Part shown: positions 1-8,368 of the stretch, in pieces
Position numbering within the stretch: position 1 is the stretch's first letter
Layout: every line of letters starts with the position of its first letter
DNA from: Halothiobacillus neapolitanus
GTDB lineage: Bacteria; Pseudomonadota; Gammaproteobacteria; Halothiobacillales; Halothiobacillaceae
Assembly: GCA_020721485.1 (NCBI GenBank)
Contig: DYMR01000049.1
Span: 1 to 11,745, forward strand
Reading direction: 5' to 3'
Length of the DNA stretch: 11,745 nucleotides
Notes under the pieces: generated by a model
What the model was told of the DNA's origin: nothing
Databases searched by the model: none
What the model saw: only the letters and a program-made list of their open reading frames with translations
Made by a program: the position numbers and the translations under genes

Positions 1-624
1 ATGGCGCGCTTACGGGATTTTTTGCGCGCCCAATTGCAGGGCGGCGCGCACATCCTGCCAGACAAATCGCGTTGGCTCGCCGCCTTTGCGCACACGCCGT
101 TCGAGTCGGTGCGGGTGGTGATTCTCGGGCAAGACCCTTACCCCACGCCCGGCCATGCGATGGGTTTGAGTTTTTCTGTGGCGCCGACGGTGCGGCCTTT
201 GCCGAAATCGTTGGTGAATATCTTTCAGGAGTTGCGCGACGATGTGGGCATCGACAACCGCAGCGGCGATTTAACACCCTGGGCGGATCAAGGCGTGTTG
301 CTGCTGAATGCGGTGCTCAGCGTGCGGGCGGGTGCCTCGGCTTCGCACCAAAATCAGGGCTGGGAGTCGCTCACCGATGCCGCCATCTGCGCACTGGCCG
401 CGCGACCGGCGCCGGTGGTGTTTGTGCTGTGGGGCGCGTTTGCTCAGCGCAAAATGGCGCTGATTGCGCCCAGCAATGCGGATGGCCGCCACCTCATCCT
501 ACACAGCGCGCATCCCTCGCCCCTATCCGCCTATCGCGGATTTTTCGGCTCGAAACCATTTTCCCGCATCAATCAATTTTTGGCGGAACACGGCAGCCCG
601 CCGATTGATTGGCACAGCGCGTAG
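1..624 (+). CDS. ung: Uracil-DNA glycosylase, family 1, 5'-truncated by the window edge
   Basis: Removes uracil from DNA as the first step of base excision repair in the cytoplasm. The visible 207 residues contain the water-activating motif GQDPY (Asp45 is the catalytic base), the uracil-contacting segment LLLN (Asn103), and the DNA-intercalation loop HPSPLSAYRGFFG with the catalytic His171. The ATG at base 1 is probably not the true start. Family members such as E. coli Ung have the GQDPY Asp near residue 64, so about 20 N-terminal residues should lie outside the window. After GQDPY the sequence reads PTPGHAMGLSFSV instead of the HGPGQAHGL form of E. coli. The PTPGHA form is known from actinobacterial enzymes such as that of M. 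tuberculosis, so the protein is a variant but still looks fully active. The gene converges on the DUF2076 gene at 719. Confidence 0.95.
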   Translation: MARLRDFLRAQLQGGAHILPDKSRWLAAFAHTPFESVRVVILGQDPYPTPGHAMGLSFSVAPTVRPLPKSLVNIFQELRDDVGIDNRSGDLTPWADQGVLLLNAVLSVRAGASASHQNQGWESLTDAAICALAARPAPVVFVLWGAFAQRKMALIAPSNADGRHLILHSAHPSPLSAYRGFFGSKPFSRINQFLAEHGSPPIDWHSA

Positions 625-641
625 CGGGGCAGCGCGCGCCG

Positions 642-704
642 CCCATCGTTACGGGCGTGTACCGGAACGATGGGATTGAAAAAAACCGGAAAGTCTTTTT
701 TCAA
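642..704. terminator. Convergent-gene terminator region: two stacked inverted repeats
   Basis: A 9 bp perfect inverted repeat (CCCATCGTT at 642-650, AACGATGGG at 666-674) extends inward across one mismatch by three more pairs, leaving a 7-base loop. It is followed by an A-tract (679-685) and a T-tract (696-701), which themselves form a second inverted repeat (676-684 with 696-704). The position between the converging ung and DUF2076 stops fits a bidirectional terminator. The T-tract lies about 20 bases from the GC-rich stem, so this is not a textbook Rho-independent site in either direction. Confidence 0.5.
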
Positions 705-718
705 CATCCTGCCAGGGC

Positions 719-1510
719 TCACACCCAATCGTCATCCCCGCCGCCACCGCCGAATAACCCATCGAAGAAGCCGCCGCCGCTGTCGCTGGAATCGCTGAAG
801 TTGCTGGCCGTATCAAAACCGCTGCTGTCGCCCATGCTGCTGTCGTCCATCGGGTTGATGGATGGATCGTTGTAATCCGCCGTTTGCCAGCCGCTGCCTT
901 GATCGGCGCTGAGATCACTGCCCGACAGATCCGTGCTGGACGGGTCGCTCCCGTAGAAATTTTCCGTCACATTGGTGATGTCTTCGACCGGAGCCTGCGC
1001 CATGCCGCCGCCGAACCCACCGCCGTAGCCTCCGCCCATTAAATGCTCGATGCCTTGGAACAGCAGCGCGCCGCCGAGTACGCCGGTGGCGGTCGCAGCC
1101 GCCGTCCCGAGGAAAGAACCGCCACCGAAGCTGCTGCGGCTGGCATTCTGGGCGGCCATGATCGGCGCAGGAGTGGGTTCTGGCACCATCGGCGCGCGGC
1201 CCATCGGCTGTCCCCAAGCATTGGTTTGCGCCGCTGCGGACGGTGCCGCCGCTGCACCCAAGAAACTGCCGCCCGCACTCGTCGGCGCCGCCTGTTCGAG
1301 TTGGCGGATGCGCGCTTGTGCCGCGTGCAACGCCTGTTCAAGCAGCAAATGGCGCTGCGTCAACAGATACGCCAGATGCGGTTCGGCGCGCACGGCGGCC
1401 TGAATGCGCGCCTCGGCCTCGGGGTCGAGGCTGCTGGGCGGCAGTTGCTGGGCGGCGGTGCCGAGCTTGGTCAACAGGTCGTCGAGCAGGGCTTGTTCTT
1501 GCGCGTTCAT
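719..1510 (-). CDS. DUF2076 domain-containing protein
   Basis: Function unknown; the family (COG3416) has been loosely described as a periplasmic ligand-binding sensor protein, but I see no signal peptide here. The product is 263 residues. Residues 1-75 are helical (family-typical MNAQEQALLDDL start, then a Gln/Leu/Ala/Arg stretch likely to form a coiled coil). The middle is Ala/Pro/Met-rich, followed by a hydrophobic Ala/Gly/Leu segment at about 135-158 ending in a Gly-rich stretch. The C-terminus is rich in Ser, Asp and Gly and ends DDDWV. A hexapeptide GGSFLG occurs twice, at about 80-85 and 130-135. I chose the ATG at 1510 because GAGG lies just upstream and the family begins at this Met; an in-frame ATG 33 bases earlier has no better site. 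It lies 63 bp downstream of rmuC and may share its transcript. Confidence 0.8.
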   Translation of the reverse strand: MNAQEQALLDDLLTKLGTAAQQLPPSSLDPEAEARIQAAVRAEPHLAYLLTQRHLLLEQALHAAQARIRQLEQAAPTSAGGSFLGAAAAPSAAAQTNAWGQPMGRAPMVPEPTPAPIMAAQNASRSSFGGGSFLGTAAATATGVLGGALLFQGIEHLMGGGYGGGFGGGMAQAPVEDITNVTENFYGSDPSSTDLSGSDLSADQGSGWQTADYNDPSINPMDDSSMGDSSGFDTASNFSDSSDSGGGFFDGLFGGGGGDDDWV

Positions 1511-1573
1511 GAACACCTCGTTTCGGTGAAATAGTGTCTGCATTGGATGCGCACGGCGCCGGCGAGTTCCGCC

Positions 1574-3142
1574 TTATCGCGGGGATTCGTCGGTCGATGC
1601 CGGGGGGGAAATCAGTTCAGCCGCCGTGAGTGGGCGGGTTTCGAGCGTGAGGGGTTCCAGATCGGGCAGGCTGTCTTTATCGCCCCGCACCGCGCCGAGT
1701 TCGCGGAATTTGCGCGCTGTAGGCAACACCCGGCCTTCGAGCGAACCCACGGCTTGGTTGTAACTGCCGACGGCCTGATCGAGGTGCTTGCCCACCTTTT
1801 GAAAATGCGTGGCCAGCACGCCCATGCGGTCGTACAAATCGCGCCCGAGGTCGGCCATTTCCTGCGCGTTTTTCGCCAGCGCCTCTTGCCGCCAGCCGTA
1901 GGCCACGGCTTTGAGCAGGGCAATCAGGGTGGTCGGGCTGGCGGGAATCACCCGTTTTTCCGCGCCAAATTCAATCAAATCCGGCGCTTGCATCAGCGCG
2001 GCGGAGAAGAACACCTCACCCGGCACGAACAGCACCACAAATTCCGGCGAGGGGCTGAACTGGTCGAAATAATCCTTCTTGCTGAGCAGCGCAATGTGGT
2101 TGCGCACTTGGCGGGCATGATCGTGCAGGGCGGCCTGCCGCGCCTCGTCCGTCGGGGCGTCGATGGCCTTCAGGTAGGCATCGAGCGGCGCTTTGGCATC
2201 AACAATCACCTGCCGCCCGCCGGGCAGGTGAACGATCATGTCCGGGCGCAGCCGCCCGCCGCCGTCGGCCTGGCTTTGGCTGACTTGTTCATCGAAATCA
2301 CAGTGTTCGAGCATGCCCGCCAGCTCGACCACGCGCTGCAACTGCACCTCGCCCCAACGGCCGCGCGTTTGCGGCTGGCGCAGTGCGCGCACCAAATCGG
2401 CGGTTTCCCGATGCAGCTTGGGCAGGTGGGTGTTCAGCAAGTCGTTGATTTGCTGATTAACCGCACTGTACGCACTGGTGCGCGCCTGTTCGAGCAGCCC
2501 GAGCTTTTGGTCGAATGCGTCCAGCCGTTCCCGAATTGGCTGGGTGAGCTGGCCGATGGCCTGCTGGCGTTGCGCCAAATCCTGCGTGGCCTGGGTTTGA
2601 AACCGCGCGAGATTTTCTTCCGCAAGCTTCAAAAACGATTCATTGTTGGCGCGTAACGCCTCGGCAGACAACGCCTGAAACGCTTGCTGCAACTGGGTTT
2701 GCGCTTGATCGAGCAGGGCGAGCTTTTCCGCCGCCGCCCGTCGCTCCTGCGCGAGCCGCTCCTGCAATTCCGCCTGCTGATTCGTGGTTTCGTGCAGCGC
2801 CGTGCGCAGCGCCGCCTCGCTGTGCTCGGCCTTCGTCACCCGTGTTTCAAACTGCTGCCTTTGGTCATCGGCATGCTGAACTGCGGCCTGAAACGCGGCT
2901 TGAATGCCCGCCAACTCCACGGCCAACGCCTGCGCTTTGGCCTGATGCGCGCTCAGATCGACCAAGGCTTGATCGCGTGCGGCCGTGAGCGCCTGAGTGA
3001 GCTGCTGCTGCTCGCGCGCCGCCGCCTGCATCCGCCCGCGCGACACCATCGCCCAGACAAAAACCCCGACCACAGCCAACACACTGACCAGCAGCGCCAG
3101 CCCCCAGCCGAGTGCAGGAAAATCGGACAGCGCGGCATTCAT
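1574..3142 (-). CDS. rmuC: RmuC family DNA recombination protein
   Basis: RmuC proteins limit DNA rearrangements at inverted repeats and carry a nuclease-like (PD-(D/E)XK-related) core; the exact biochemistry is poorly known. The 522-residue product has an N-terminal transmembrane helix (about 11-33). A long Gln/Ala/Glu-rich coiled coil follows (about 36-250). The conserved RmuC domain starts near the RGRWGE motif (260-265) and includes the [11 protein letters not shown] segment, whose Asp-x-Lys resembles the nuclease core, and the [10 protein letters not shown] and [19 protein letters not shown] blocks. Length and order are typical for the family. The start at 3142 has GGAG seven bases upstream. 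It follows purH by 18 bp on the same strand, so co-transcription is likely. Confidence 0.95.
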   Translation of the reverse strand: MNAALSDFPALGWGLALLVSVLAVVGVFVWAMVSRGRMQAAAREQQQLTQALTAARDQALVDLSAHQAKAQALAVELAGIQAAFQAAVQHADDQRQQFETRVTKAEHSEAALRTALHETTNQQAELQERLAQERRAAAEKLALLDQAQTQLQQAFQALSAEALRANNESFLKLAEENLARFQTQATQDLAQRQQAIGQLTQPIRERLDAFDQKLGLLEQARTSAYSAVNQQINDLLNTHLPKLHRETADLVRALRQPQTRGRWGEVQLQRVVELAGMLEHCDFDEQVSQSQADGGGRLRPDMIVHLPGGRQVIVDAKAPLDAYLKAIDAPTDEARQAALHDHARQVRNHIALLSKKDYFDQFSPSPEFVVLFVPGEVFFSAALMQAPDLIEFGAEKRVIPASPTTLIALLKAVAYGWRQEALAKNAQEMADLGRDLYDRMGVLATHFQKVGKHLDQAVGSYNQAVGSLEGRVLPTARKFRELGAVRGDKDSLPDLEPLTLETRPLTAAELISPPASTDESPR

Positions 3143-3160
3143 GGTGTGCTCCGAACCGGA

Positions 3161-4723
3161 TTAATGACGGAAATGACGAACGCCGGTAAACACCATCGCC
3201 ATGCCGTGTTCATTCGCCGCGTCGATCACCTCTTGATCGCGCATCGAGCCGCCAGGCTGAATGACCGCCCGAATGCCCGCCGCCGCCGCCGCGTCGATGC
3301 CATCGCGAAACGGGAAAAACGCATCCGAGGCCATCACGGAACCCGTCACCGGCAGCCCGGCATCTTCCGCCTTGATCGCCGCAATGCGCGCCGAATACAC
3401 CCGGCTCATCTGCCCCGCGCCCACGCCGATGGTCTGCTCGCCGCTGGCGTACACAATCGCGTTCGATTTGACGAACTTGGCCACGCGCCACGCGAACAGC
3501 AAATCACGCAACTCGTCTTCGCTCGGCACGCGGCGGCTCACCACCGTCAACTCCGCGCGAGATACCCGCACCGCATCGTCATCTTGCACCAGCAAACCCC
3601 CATTGACCCGCTTGAAATCCAGCCGCGCGGGCGCTTGCGCCGGCCATTGCCCGACCGCCAGCACGCGCACATTCGGTTTAACGGCGAGCTCGGCCTTCGC
3701 ATCGGCACTGAACGCGGGCGCGATGATGACTTCGACGAACTGGCGCTCGACGATGGCGCGGGCGGTGTGCGCATCCAACGGACGGTTGAAGGCAATAATG
3801 CCGCCGAAGGCCGAAGTGGGATCGGTGGCGTAGGCGCGGTCGTAAGCCACGGTCAAGTCATCGCCCACCGCCACCCCGCAAGGGTTCGCGTGTTTGACGA
3901 TCACGCAGGCGGGCGATTCGAATTGCTTCACGCATTCCAACGCGGCATCGGCATCGGCAATGTTATTGAATGATAAGGCTTTACCTTGCAGCATCTCGCC
4001 CGCCGCGATGCTGCCGGCCGGCGGCGCGTGCTCCACATAAAACGCCGCCGACTGATGCGGGTTTTCGCCGTAGCGCAATTCATCCGCCTTGCGCAATTGC
4101 AGATTAAAGGTCGGCGCAAACGCGCTGCCACTCAGCATTTTGCCGAAATGCGTGGCGATCATGCCGTCGTACCGCGCGGTGTGCTCGAACGCCTGAACCG
4201 CCAATTCAAACCGGGTTGCACCGGCAATGCCGCCCGATTCAATTTCCGCCAGAACCCGACCGTAATTCGCCGGATCGACGACGATCGCCACATCTTTGTG
4301 GTTTTTCGCCGCCGCGCGCACCATCGCCGGCCCGCCGATGTCGATGTGTTCCACCGCCTCGTCGTACCCACAATCGGCGCGCGCCACCGTCTGCTCGAAC
4401 GGATACAAATTCACCACCACCAGATCAATCGGCGCAATGCCGTGCTCGATCATCACCGCCTCATCTAACCCGCGCCGCGCCAAAATCCCACCGTGGATTT
4501 TCGGGTTCAGGGTTTTCACCCGACCGGCCATCATCTCGGGAAATCCTGTGATTTCAGACACTTCCGTGACCGGCAAACCCGCCTCGCGCAACAACGACGC
4601 CGTGCCGCCGGTAGACACCAGCGCCACCCCGTGCCGATGCAGCGCCTCGGCAAACGGCAGCAAACCGGTTTTATCAGAAACGCTCAGCAGCGCGCGGCGG
4701 GGCAGGGTGCGGTGATCGTGCAT
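3161..4723 (-). CDS. purH: Bifunctional AICAR formyltransferase / IMP cyclohydrolase
   Basis: Catalyses the last two steps of de novo purine synthesis in the cytoplasm: formyl transfer from 10-formyl-THF to AICAR, then ring closure to IMP. The 520 residues match the family length (E. coli about 529). The N-terminal MGS-like cyclohydrolase domain (about 10-150) shows [16 protein letters not shown], the [15 protein letters not shown] block and [10 protein letters not shown]. The C-terminal transformylase domain shows [14 protein letters not shown] and the catalytic KHANPCGVA motif with Lys277 and His278. The C-terminus ends in the conserved [10 protein letters not shown]. The ATG at 4723 starts the conserved domain at the expected distance; the purine-rich AAGAAAGA upstream is a weak ribosome binding site. 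It is the first gene of a minus-strand group with rmuC. Confidence 0.98.
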   Translation of the reverse strand: MHDHRTLPRRALLSVSDKTGLLPFAEALHRHGVALVSTGGTASLLREAGLPVTEVSEITGFPEMMAGRVKTLNPKIHGGILARRGLDEAVMIEHGIAPIDLVVVNLYPFEQTVARADCGYDEAVEHIDIGGPAMVRAAAKNHKDVAIVVDPANYGRVLAEIESGGIAGATRFELAVQAFEHTARYDGMIATHFGKMLSGSAFAPTFNLQLRKADELRYGENPHQSAAFYVEHAPPAGSIAAGEMLQGKALSFNNIADADAALECVKQFESPACVIVKHANPCGVAVGDDLTVAYDRAYATDPTSAFGGIIAFNRPLDAHTARAIVERQFVEVIIAPAFSADAKAELAVKPNVRVLAVGQWPAQAPARLDFKRVNGGLLVQDDDAVRVSRAELTVVSRRVPSEDELRDLLFAWRVAKFVKSNAIVYASGEQTIGVGAGQMSRVYSARIAAIKAEDAGLPVTGSVMASDAFFPFRDGIDAAAAAGIRAVIQPGGSMRDQEVIDAANEHGMAMVFTGVRHFRH

Positions 4724-4759
4724 GGGAATCGTCTTTCTTGCAGCAAGGAAAATCGCGGC

Positions 4760-4765
4760 ATTCTA
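4760..4765 (-). promoter_or_regulatory. Possible -10 box for purH
   Basis: On the minus strand the hexamer TAGAAT (five of six matches to TATAAT), directly preceded by TG, lies 37 bases upstream of the purH ATG in the 63 bp gap after the cytochrome gene. No convincing -35 hexamer is visible at the proper distance. The site is plausible from position and the -10 match only. Confidence 0.35.
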
Positions 4766-4786
4766 CACCATGCCCGCGTTGGCTCT

Positions 4787-6229
4787 TTACGGCAGCGGCG
4801 GCGCTGCCTTGGACGGCGCATAGCCATCGGTTAATGTCCGCAAAAAGGCAATGATGTCTTGCCGATCCGCCGCGCTCAGCGCGGGCGGTTGCCCGGCTTG
4901 GCGGTTGAACGGGGCATCAACGACATCCACATTCTCCCGATATTTAGCCGGCACATCATTGAATTTTTGGACAATGCCGTGGCGCACGGGATAAATTTTT
5001 TCCGGCTGCGTGTCGCGCAGCGCATAAAAATCCAGCACCTCGCGCAAGTGGTGATACACGCCGTTGTGAAAAAACGCGTGCCGCAGGGCGACATTGCGCA
5101 AACTCGGGGTGACAAACATGCCGCAATACTGGGTTTGGGATTTCAAATCGCTGCGAAACGGACCGCACAACCCCAGGTCGAAATACTGCGCATCGGCATT
5201 CGCGGCAATGGCCGGATTGCGCGGCACGCCGAGGGCTTCGTACTGATGATCGGTAAACAACGGCGGCAAGCCGTCGGCGGTGGGTTGGTCGAGATGGCAG
5301 GCCGCGCAGTTGCCCTTGTGCGGATCATTGAAGGCGAGATAACCGCGCATGGCCTGCGGCGACAGCGCCGCCTTGCCTTCCAGCCAGGCATCGAACTGGC
5401 TGTTGTACGGGTGGAACGAAGGCGCTTCAATTTGATAGCGCGCCACCGCGAACAGCGCCTCGGAAACCAGCAAGTGGTCGTTACTGAAAATCGACGCGCC
5501 GAATAATTGGCGAAACGCTCCGGCATAGGGCGCCTGCGCCAGCTTTTTAGCCACCACGGGCACCGAACCGGCATCCATTTCCACCGGATTGAACAGCGGC
5601 CCACCGGCTTGATCTTGCAGGGTATTGACTCGGCCATCCCAGAAGAGCCCGCCCTGCGGCACCAGATTTTGCGCGGCCTGTTGTGGGGCGGTGGCGGTTT
5701 TATCCTGCCGCGCGACGGTGGTGGCTTGGCCGGCTTGCTGCGTGAGGCTGACGGGCGCCGTATCGCTATCCGCCGAACTGTCTGGGCCAATGCTGAAGGG
5801 GGGTTGGCGCTCCAGATACATTAGGCTGGGCACGGCGCGCGCGCCCTGACTTACCCCCGTTGGCCCGCCCAGCGCCACGGACGCATCACTCGGCAAGCCG
5901 TAGGCATGGTTGGGGTCATGACAGCTCGCACAAGAAAGCTGGCCGGAACCTGAGAGGGTTTTGTCGAAAAAAATCGCGCGCCCCAATTCCGCCATCGCCG
6001 ACAAGGGCGCAACCGCAGGCCGCTGCAACACCACCGGATGCGGATTCATGCCGGTGCGCCGCTCATAGGCTTGATCTGCGGCGACCTGATCGGCTGCGGC
6101 TTGATTCGCAGCGGCTTGCGTGGTGCTTGCCAGCGCATCAGTGGCGGAAGGCGATGCCTGGGCCGAATGCCCAACAAGCGCCATCGCACCGAGCCATGCG
6201 CAAAAAATCGCGTTGCCGAATCGTTGCAT
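4787..6229 (-). CDS. Di-heme cytochrome c peroxidase / MauG-family protein
   Basis: Predicted periplasmic di-heme protein of the bacterial cytochrome c peroxidase/MauG superfamily, whose members reduce peroxide or perform heme-based oxidation of protein side chains. The 480 residues begin with a Sec signal peptide (about 1-25, cleavage after AQA) and an Ala/Asp/Gln-rich linker with AADQ-like repeats (about 38-55). Two heme-binding CxxCH motifs follow, CASCH (100-104) and CAACH (308-312). Family blocks include GRAIFFDKTLSGSGQLSC, LFWDGRVNTLQDQA and FVTPSLRNVALRHAFFHNG. Between the RAVPSL block and LFWDGR there is a Ser/Thr/Gln/Ala-rich stretch of about 50 residues that looks like an insert. 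The ATG at 6229 was chosen over 6253 because GGAG precedes it and the signal peptide follows directly. Whether it is a peroxidase or a MauG/MbnH-like modifying enzyme cannot be decided here. Confidence 0.85.
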   Translation of the reverse strand: MQRFGNAIFCAWLGAMALVGHSAQASPSATDALASTTQAAANQAAADQVAADQAYERRTGMNPHPVVLQRPAVAPLSAMAELGRAIFFDKTLSGSGQLSCASCHDPNHAYGLPSDASVALGGPTGVSQGARAVPSLMYLERQPPFSIGPDSSADSDTAPVSLTQQAGQATTVARQDKTATAPQQAAQNLVPQGGLFWDGRVNTLQDQAGGPLFNPVEMDAGSVPVVAKKLAQAPYAGAFRQLFGASIFSNDHLLVSEALFAVARYQIEAPSFHPYNSQFDAWLEGKAALSPQAMRGYLAFNDPHKGNCAACHLDQPTADGLPPLFTDHQYEALGVPRNPAIAANADAQYFDLGLCGPFRSDLKSQTQYCGMFVTPSLRNVALRHAFFHNGVYHHLREVLDFYALRDTQPEKIYPVRHGIVQKFNDVPAKYRENVDVVDAPFNRQAGQPPALSAADRQDIIAFLRTLTDGYAPSKAAPPLP

Positions 6230-6242
6230 TAAATGATTCTCC

Positions 6243-6273
6243 AAAAAAAACACGCCGGCCTTACGCCAGCGTG
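6243..6273 (-). terminator. Rho-independent terminator after the phosphoesterase gene
   Basis: Read on the minus strand, a 9 bp stem (CACGCTGGC with GCCGGCGTG, one G-U pair) closes a 5-base loop and is followed by eight T residues (6250 to 6243). This is the clearest intrinsic terminator in the window. Its U-tract abuts the GGAG ribosome binding site (6239-6242) of the cytochrome gene, so reading into that gene needs either read-through or control of this hairpin. Confidence 0.85.
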
Positions 6274-6288
6274 GTCGTCACTTGGTAC

Positions 6289-6313
6289 GCGGTTGAAACC
6301 ATTGTTCAACCGC
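6289..6313 (-). other. Second inverted repeat between phosphoesterase and cytochrome genes
   Basis: A perfect 9 bp inverted repeat (GCGGTTGAA and TTCAACCGC) with a 7-base loop, lying 18 bp downstream of the phosphoesterase stop codon and 15 bp before the terminator hairpin. It has no T-tract of its own. It could stabilise the 3' end of the upstream mRNA or take part in control of the following terminator; it is also compatible with a protein-binding site. Confidence 0.55.
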
Positions 6314-6331
6314 CTGTGCGCACTAACCGAA

Positions 6332-8059
6332 TCAACCGCTGATCGGCGTGCCCAGTGTCGGGTTCAGCAGCATCGGCGTGGTGCGCGGTGCAGCGGTGAA
6401 ATCAAACAAATTCATGATCGAACCGCTGGTGGCATCGAATGAACCGCCGCCTAAGCGTTGTCCATTCAACCAGTTGTCTTCGATGAAGCGAATGATCGAC
6501 GCTTGCGAAATCGGCGTGTTGCTCACAAAGTTTTGTTTGGCATACGGCGAAATCACCAAGAACGGGATGCGGGTGCCCGGTCCACAGCGGCCATTGACCG
6601 GCTTGCCGTTCACACCCGCCAGCGGGGTGCCGGTGCCACAGTTGCCCGCGCCATTGAGCTGATCGGCCTGGGCATCAAACGACGGATTGGTCGTGCTGGC
6701 AAAGGCATGGTCGTACCAGCCGTCCGAATCATCCCAAGTTACGATGACGGCGGTGTTTTTCCAGTCCGGCTGGGTCATCAAAAAGTTGATGACTTGGGTG
6801 GTGAACACTTGCTCATCCAGCGGATCCGAATACCCGGCGTGGCCATCCTGATACGCCGGGGCTTTGATGTAGGCCACGGCCGGATTGTTGCCGGCCTTCA
6901 CTGCCGCCACATAATCGGTGTAATCGTACTCGTGGTTGGCCGGCTCCTTGGTTTTGCCATCCGCCTCATAGCTGTAGCCGACGGCATTCACCCCGCTGGG
7001 GCGGGCGTGGGTTGGGTTCGCGGTAGAAGCAAAATACTGGAACCACGCATGGTGCGGAATGTAATCCGTCACGGTGCTGGCCACGGTTTGCGAATAAGTT
7101 GAGCGCGTGCAGCCGGTGCTGCCATTGCCGTTCACCGCCGTTAAATCGAACCCGCCCATGAAGCTGCCCCAAGTAATGTTGGCCGCGTTCAACAGGTCGC
7201 CAATGTTTTTGCCGGTCATCATTACCTGATCTTTCGGGTTCGAGCAGGCGTCATACGCCGGATCCACATCGTTAATCATCGTGTAGCCCCCTTGGCCATC
7301 GGCGATGAAATACGAATACGCGCTGGTGGTGAACGGCTGCTTGGTCGTCGCGACGATCTGCATGCCATTGGTCTGGCCGGAAACCGCTTCCAACGCACCC
7401 GGCGTCGAGGGGCCATAAGTGTCTGTATAGGCGTTGTCACTCATGGCGTAGTTTTGCGCATAGTTCCACATGCCCGTCACGGTGTTGCCATCGAAATAGC
7501 CCATCACCTGACCTTTCGTGGCAAAGGCGCCCGCACCGCTGGCACTGCCCTTACCCGTATATTTGGGGAACAGATCCGCCGCGCCGCCGTCATACGCTTG
7601 CTGTTCGGCGGTGTACGCGTGGTTTTGATCGGCCGTGTTGGCTTGGCTTCGATCCAAACGGTAGGGGTTGGCCGCGTCCGCGCCGTTGGCAGGATTGGTG
7701 TAATTCGGGTTATTGCTGAGCAGCGCGCTGTTCAACCCGTTCACCGCCGGTGTGCCGGGTGCCGCCGTAAACACCGGCTCGCCGCTGGGATTGGTGGCAT
7801 TGGGGTAGGTCGCAAAGTAATGGTCGAACGACACATTCTCGTTATAAATCACCACCACATGCTTGATTGGCGTGGCCGTGGTCAATTGATCGGCAGCGGT
7901 CGTCATGCCGGGGGTTGACCCTTGGGCAACCGGCGCAGCCGGTGTGCTGGGCGTCGTGGGTGTCGTGCTGGCTGAGTTATTGCTGCTGCCATTACAGGCA
8001 ACCAAAACACTGGCGGTTAACGCCACCGCCACAGCGGCGGCAATAGGACGAAGAATCAT
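6332..8059 (-). CDS. Lipoprotein phosphoesterase (phospholipase C / acid phosphatase family, PF04185)
   Basis: A secreted phosphoesterase that probably releases phosphate from phospholipids or other phosphate esters at the cell surface; the substrate cannot be told from sequence. The 575 residues start with a lipoprotein signal ending in the lipobox LVAC (Cys22). Asn at +2 argues against inner-membrane retention, so outer-membrane anchoring is likely. A Ser/Thr/Pro/Ala linker (about 23-60) leads to the family signature HVVVIYNENVSFDHYF (67-82; Glu74 and Asn75 are the expected metal ligands). The metal-binding motif WDDSDGWYDH lies at 442-451. The ATG at 8059 has GGAG seven bases upstream. It reads away from the RiPP operon, sharing a 309 bp intergenic region with it, and is followed by a strong terminator before the cytochrome gene. 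Confidence 0.88.
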   Translation of the reverse strand: MILRPIAAAVAVALTASVLVACNGSSNNSASTTPTTPSTPAAPVAQGSTPGMTTAADQLTTATPIKHVVVIYNENVSFDHYFATYPNATNPSGEPVFTAAPGTPAVNGLNSALLSNNPNYTNPANGADAANPYRLDRSQANTADQNHAYTAEQQAYDGGAADLFPKYTGKGSASGAGAFATKGQVMGYFDGNTVTGMWNYAQNYAMSDNAYTDTYGPSTPGALEAVSGQTNGMQIVATTKQPFTTSAYSYFIADGQGGYTMINDVDPAYDACSNPKDQVMMTGKNIGDLLNAANITWGSFMGGFDLTAVNGNGSTGCTRSTYSQTVASTVTDYIPHHAWFQYFASTANPTHARPSGVNAVGYSYEADGKTKEPANHEYDYTDYVAAVKAGNNPAVAYIKAPAYQDGHAGYSDPLDEQVFTTQVINFLMTQPDWKNTAVIVTWDDSDGWYDHAFASTTNPSFDAQADQLNGAGNCGTGTPLAGVNGKPVNGRCGPGTRIPFLVISPYAKQNFVSNTPISQASIIRFIEDNWLNGQRLGGGSFDATSGSIMNLFDFTAAPRTTPMLLNPTLGTPISG

Positions 8060-8368
8060 GGCAAGGCTCCAAAGTGTGTCATTGCACAGAGAACTAAAAA
8101 TTGATTAATCAGCTAATGCTTAGCCGGATACTCAGTTTTTCATGACATTCTTAAGCCGAGGTTTCTGATTGATGACGAAACAGTGAAGGCCGCAACTTTT
8201 TGTTCTGCGCGCAGAATGGATGGGGGTGCGCTACCCTCATCCCCGGTGAAAGAAATTTTCAACCCCGAAAATTTTTTGCACCGCCCCTGCACCCAACCCC
8301 ATTGGTTCTGCGTAAATGATTTGCACGGGTGCCCCGTGTGTTTTTTAACTGATCTGGAGAGCTCCACC
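8060..8368. promoter_or_regulatory. Divergent intergenic region with several dyads
   Basis: This non-coding 309 bp must hold promoters for the phosphoesterase (minus) and the RiPP operon (plus), although I cannot assign clear -35/-10 pairs. It contains a 10 bp palindrome TGATTAATCA (8102-8111), an adjacent inverted repeat GCTAA-TGC-TTAGC (8112-8124), and a perfect 14 bp palindrome TTCTGCGCGCAGAA (8203-8216). A 10 bp stem with one G-T pair follows at 8218-8227 with 8233-8242. Next is an AT-rich stretch with two GAAA(A)TTTT units (8253-8276), then the hairpin at 8324-8338. The density of dyads suggests operator sites, but no known regulator consensus matches well. Confidence 0.5.
8324..8346 (+). 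terminator. Leader hairpin followed by T-run upstream of the RiPP precursor gene
   Basis: CACGGG and CCCGTG form a perfect 6 bp stem with a 3-base loop (8324-8338), followed after two bases by six T residues (8341-8346). The shape is that of a small intrinsic terminator lying 22 bases upstream of the precursor start codon. It may attenuate transcription into the operon, end a short transcript from upstream, or be an operator dyad. Confidence 0.45.

Noticed and set aside
1547..2656. Long + strand open frame opposite rmuC (also 2684-3973 opposite rmuC/purH).
   Set aside because: They lie antisense to well-recognised genes, are rich in Arg, His and Gln with no family pattern, and are explained by the GC-rich third positions of the real genes.
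8101..8112. FNR-like site TTGAT..ATCAG.
   Set aside because: Only two bases separate the half-sites where FNR sites need four; it is better described as a plain 10 bp palindrome.
8128..8148. Possible Pho box for the phosphoesterase on the minus strand (ATGTCAT ... CTGAGTA).
   Set aside because: The half-sites are six bases apart instead of four, and the second one matches poorly, so the helical phase of a PhoB site is broken.
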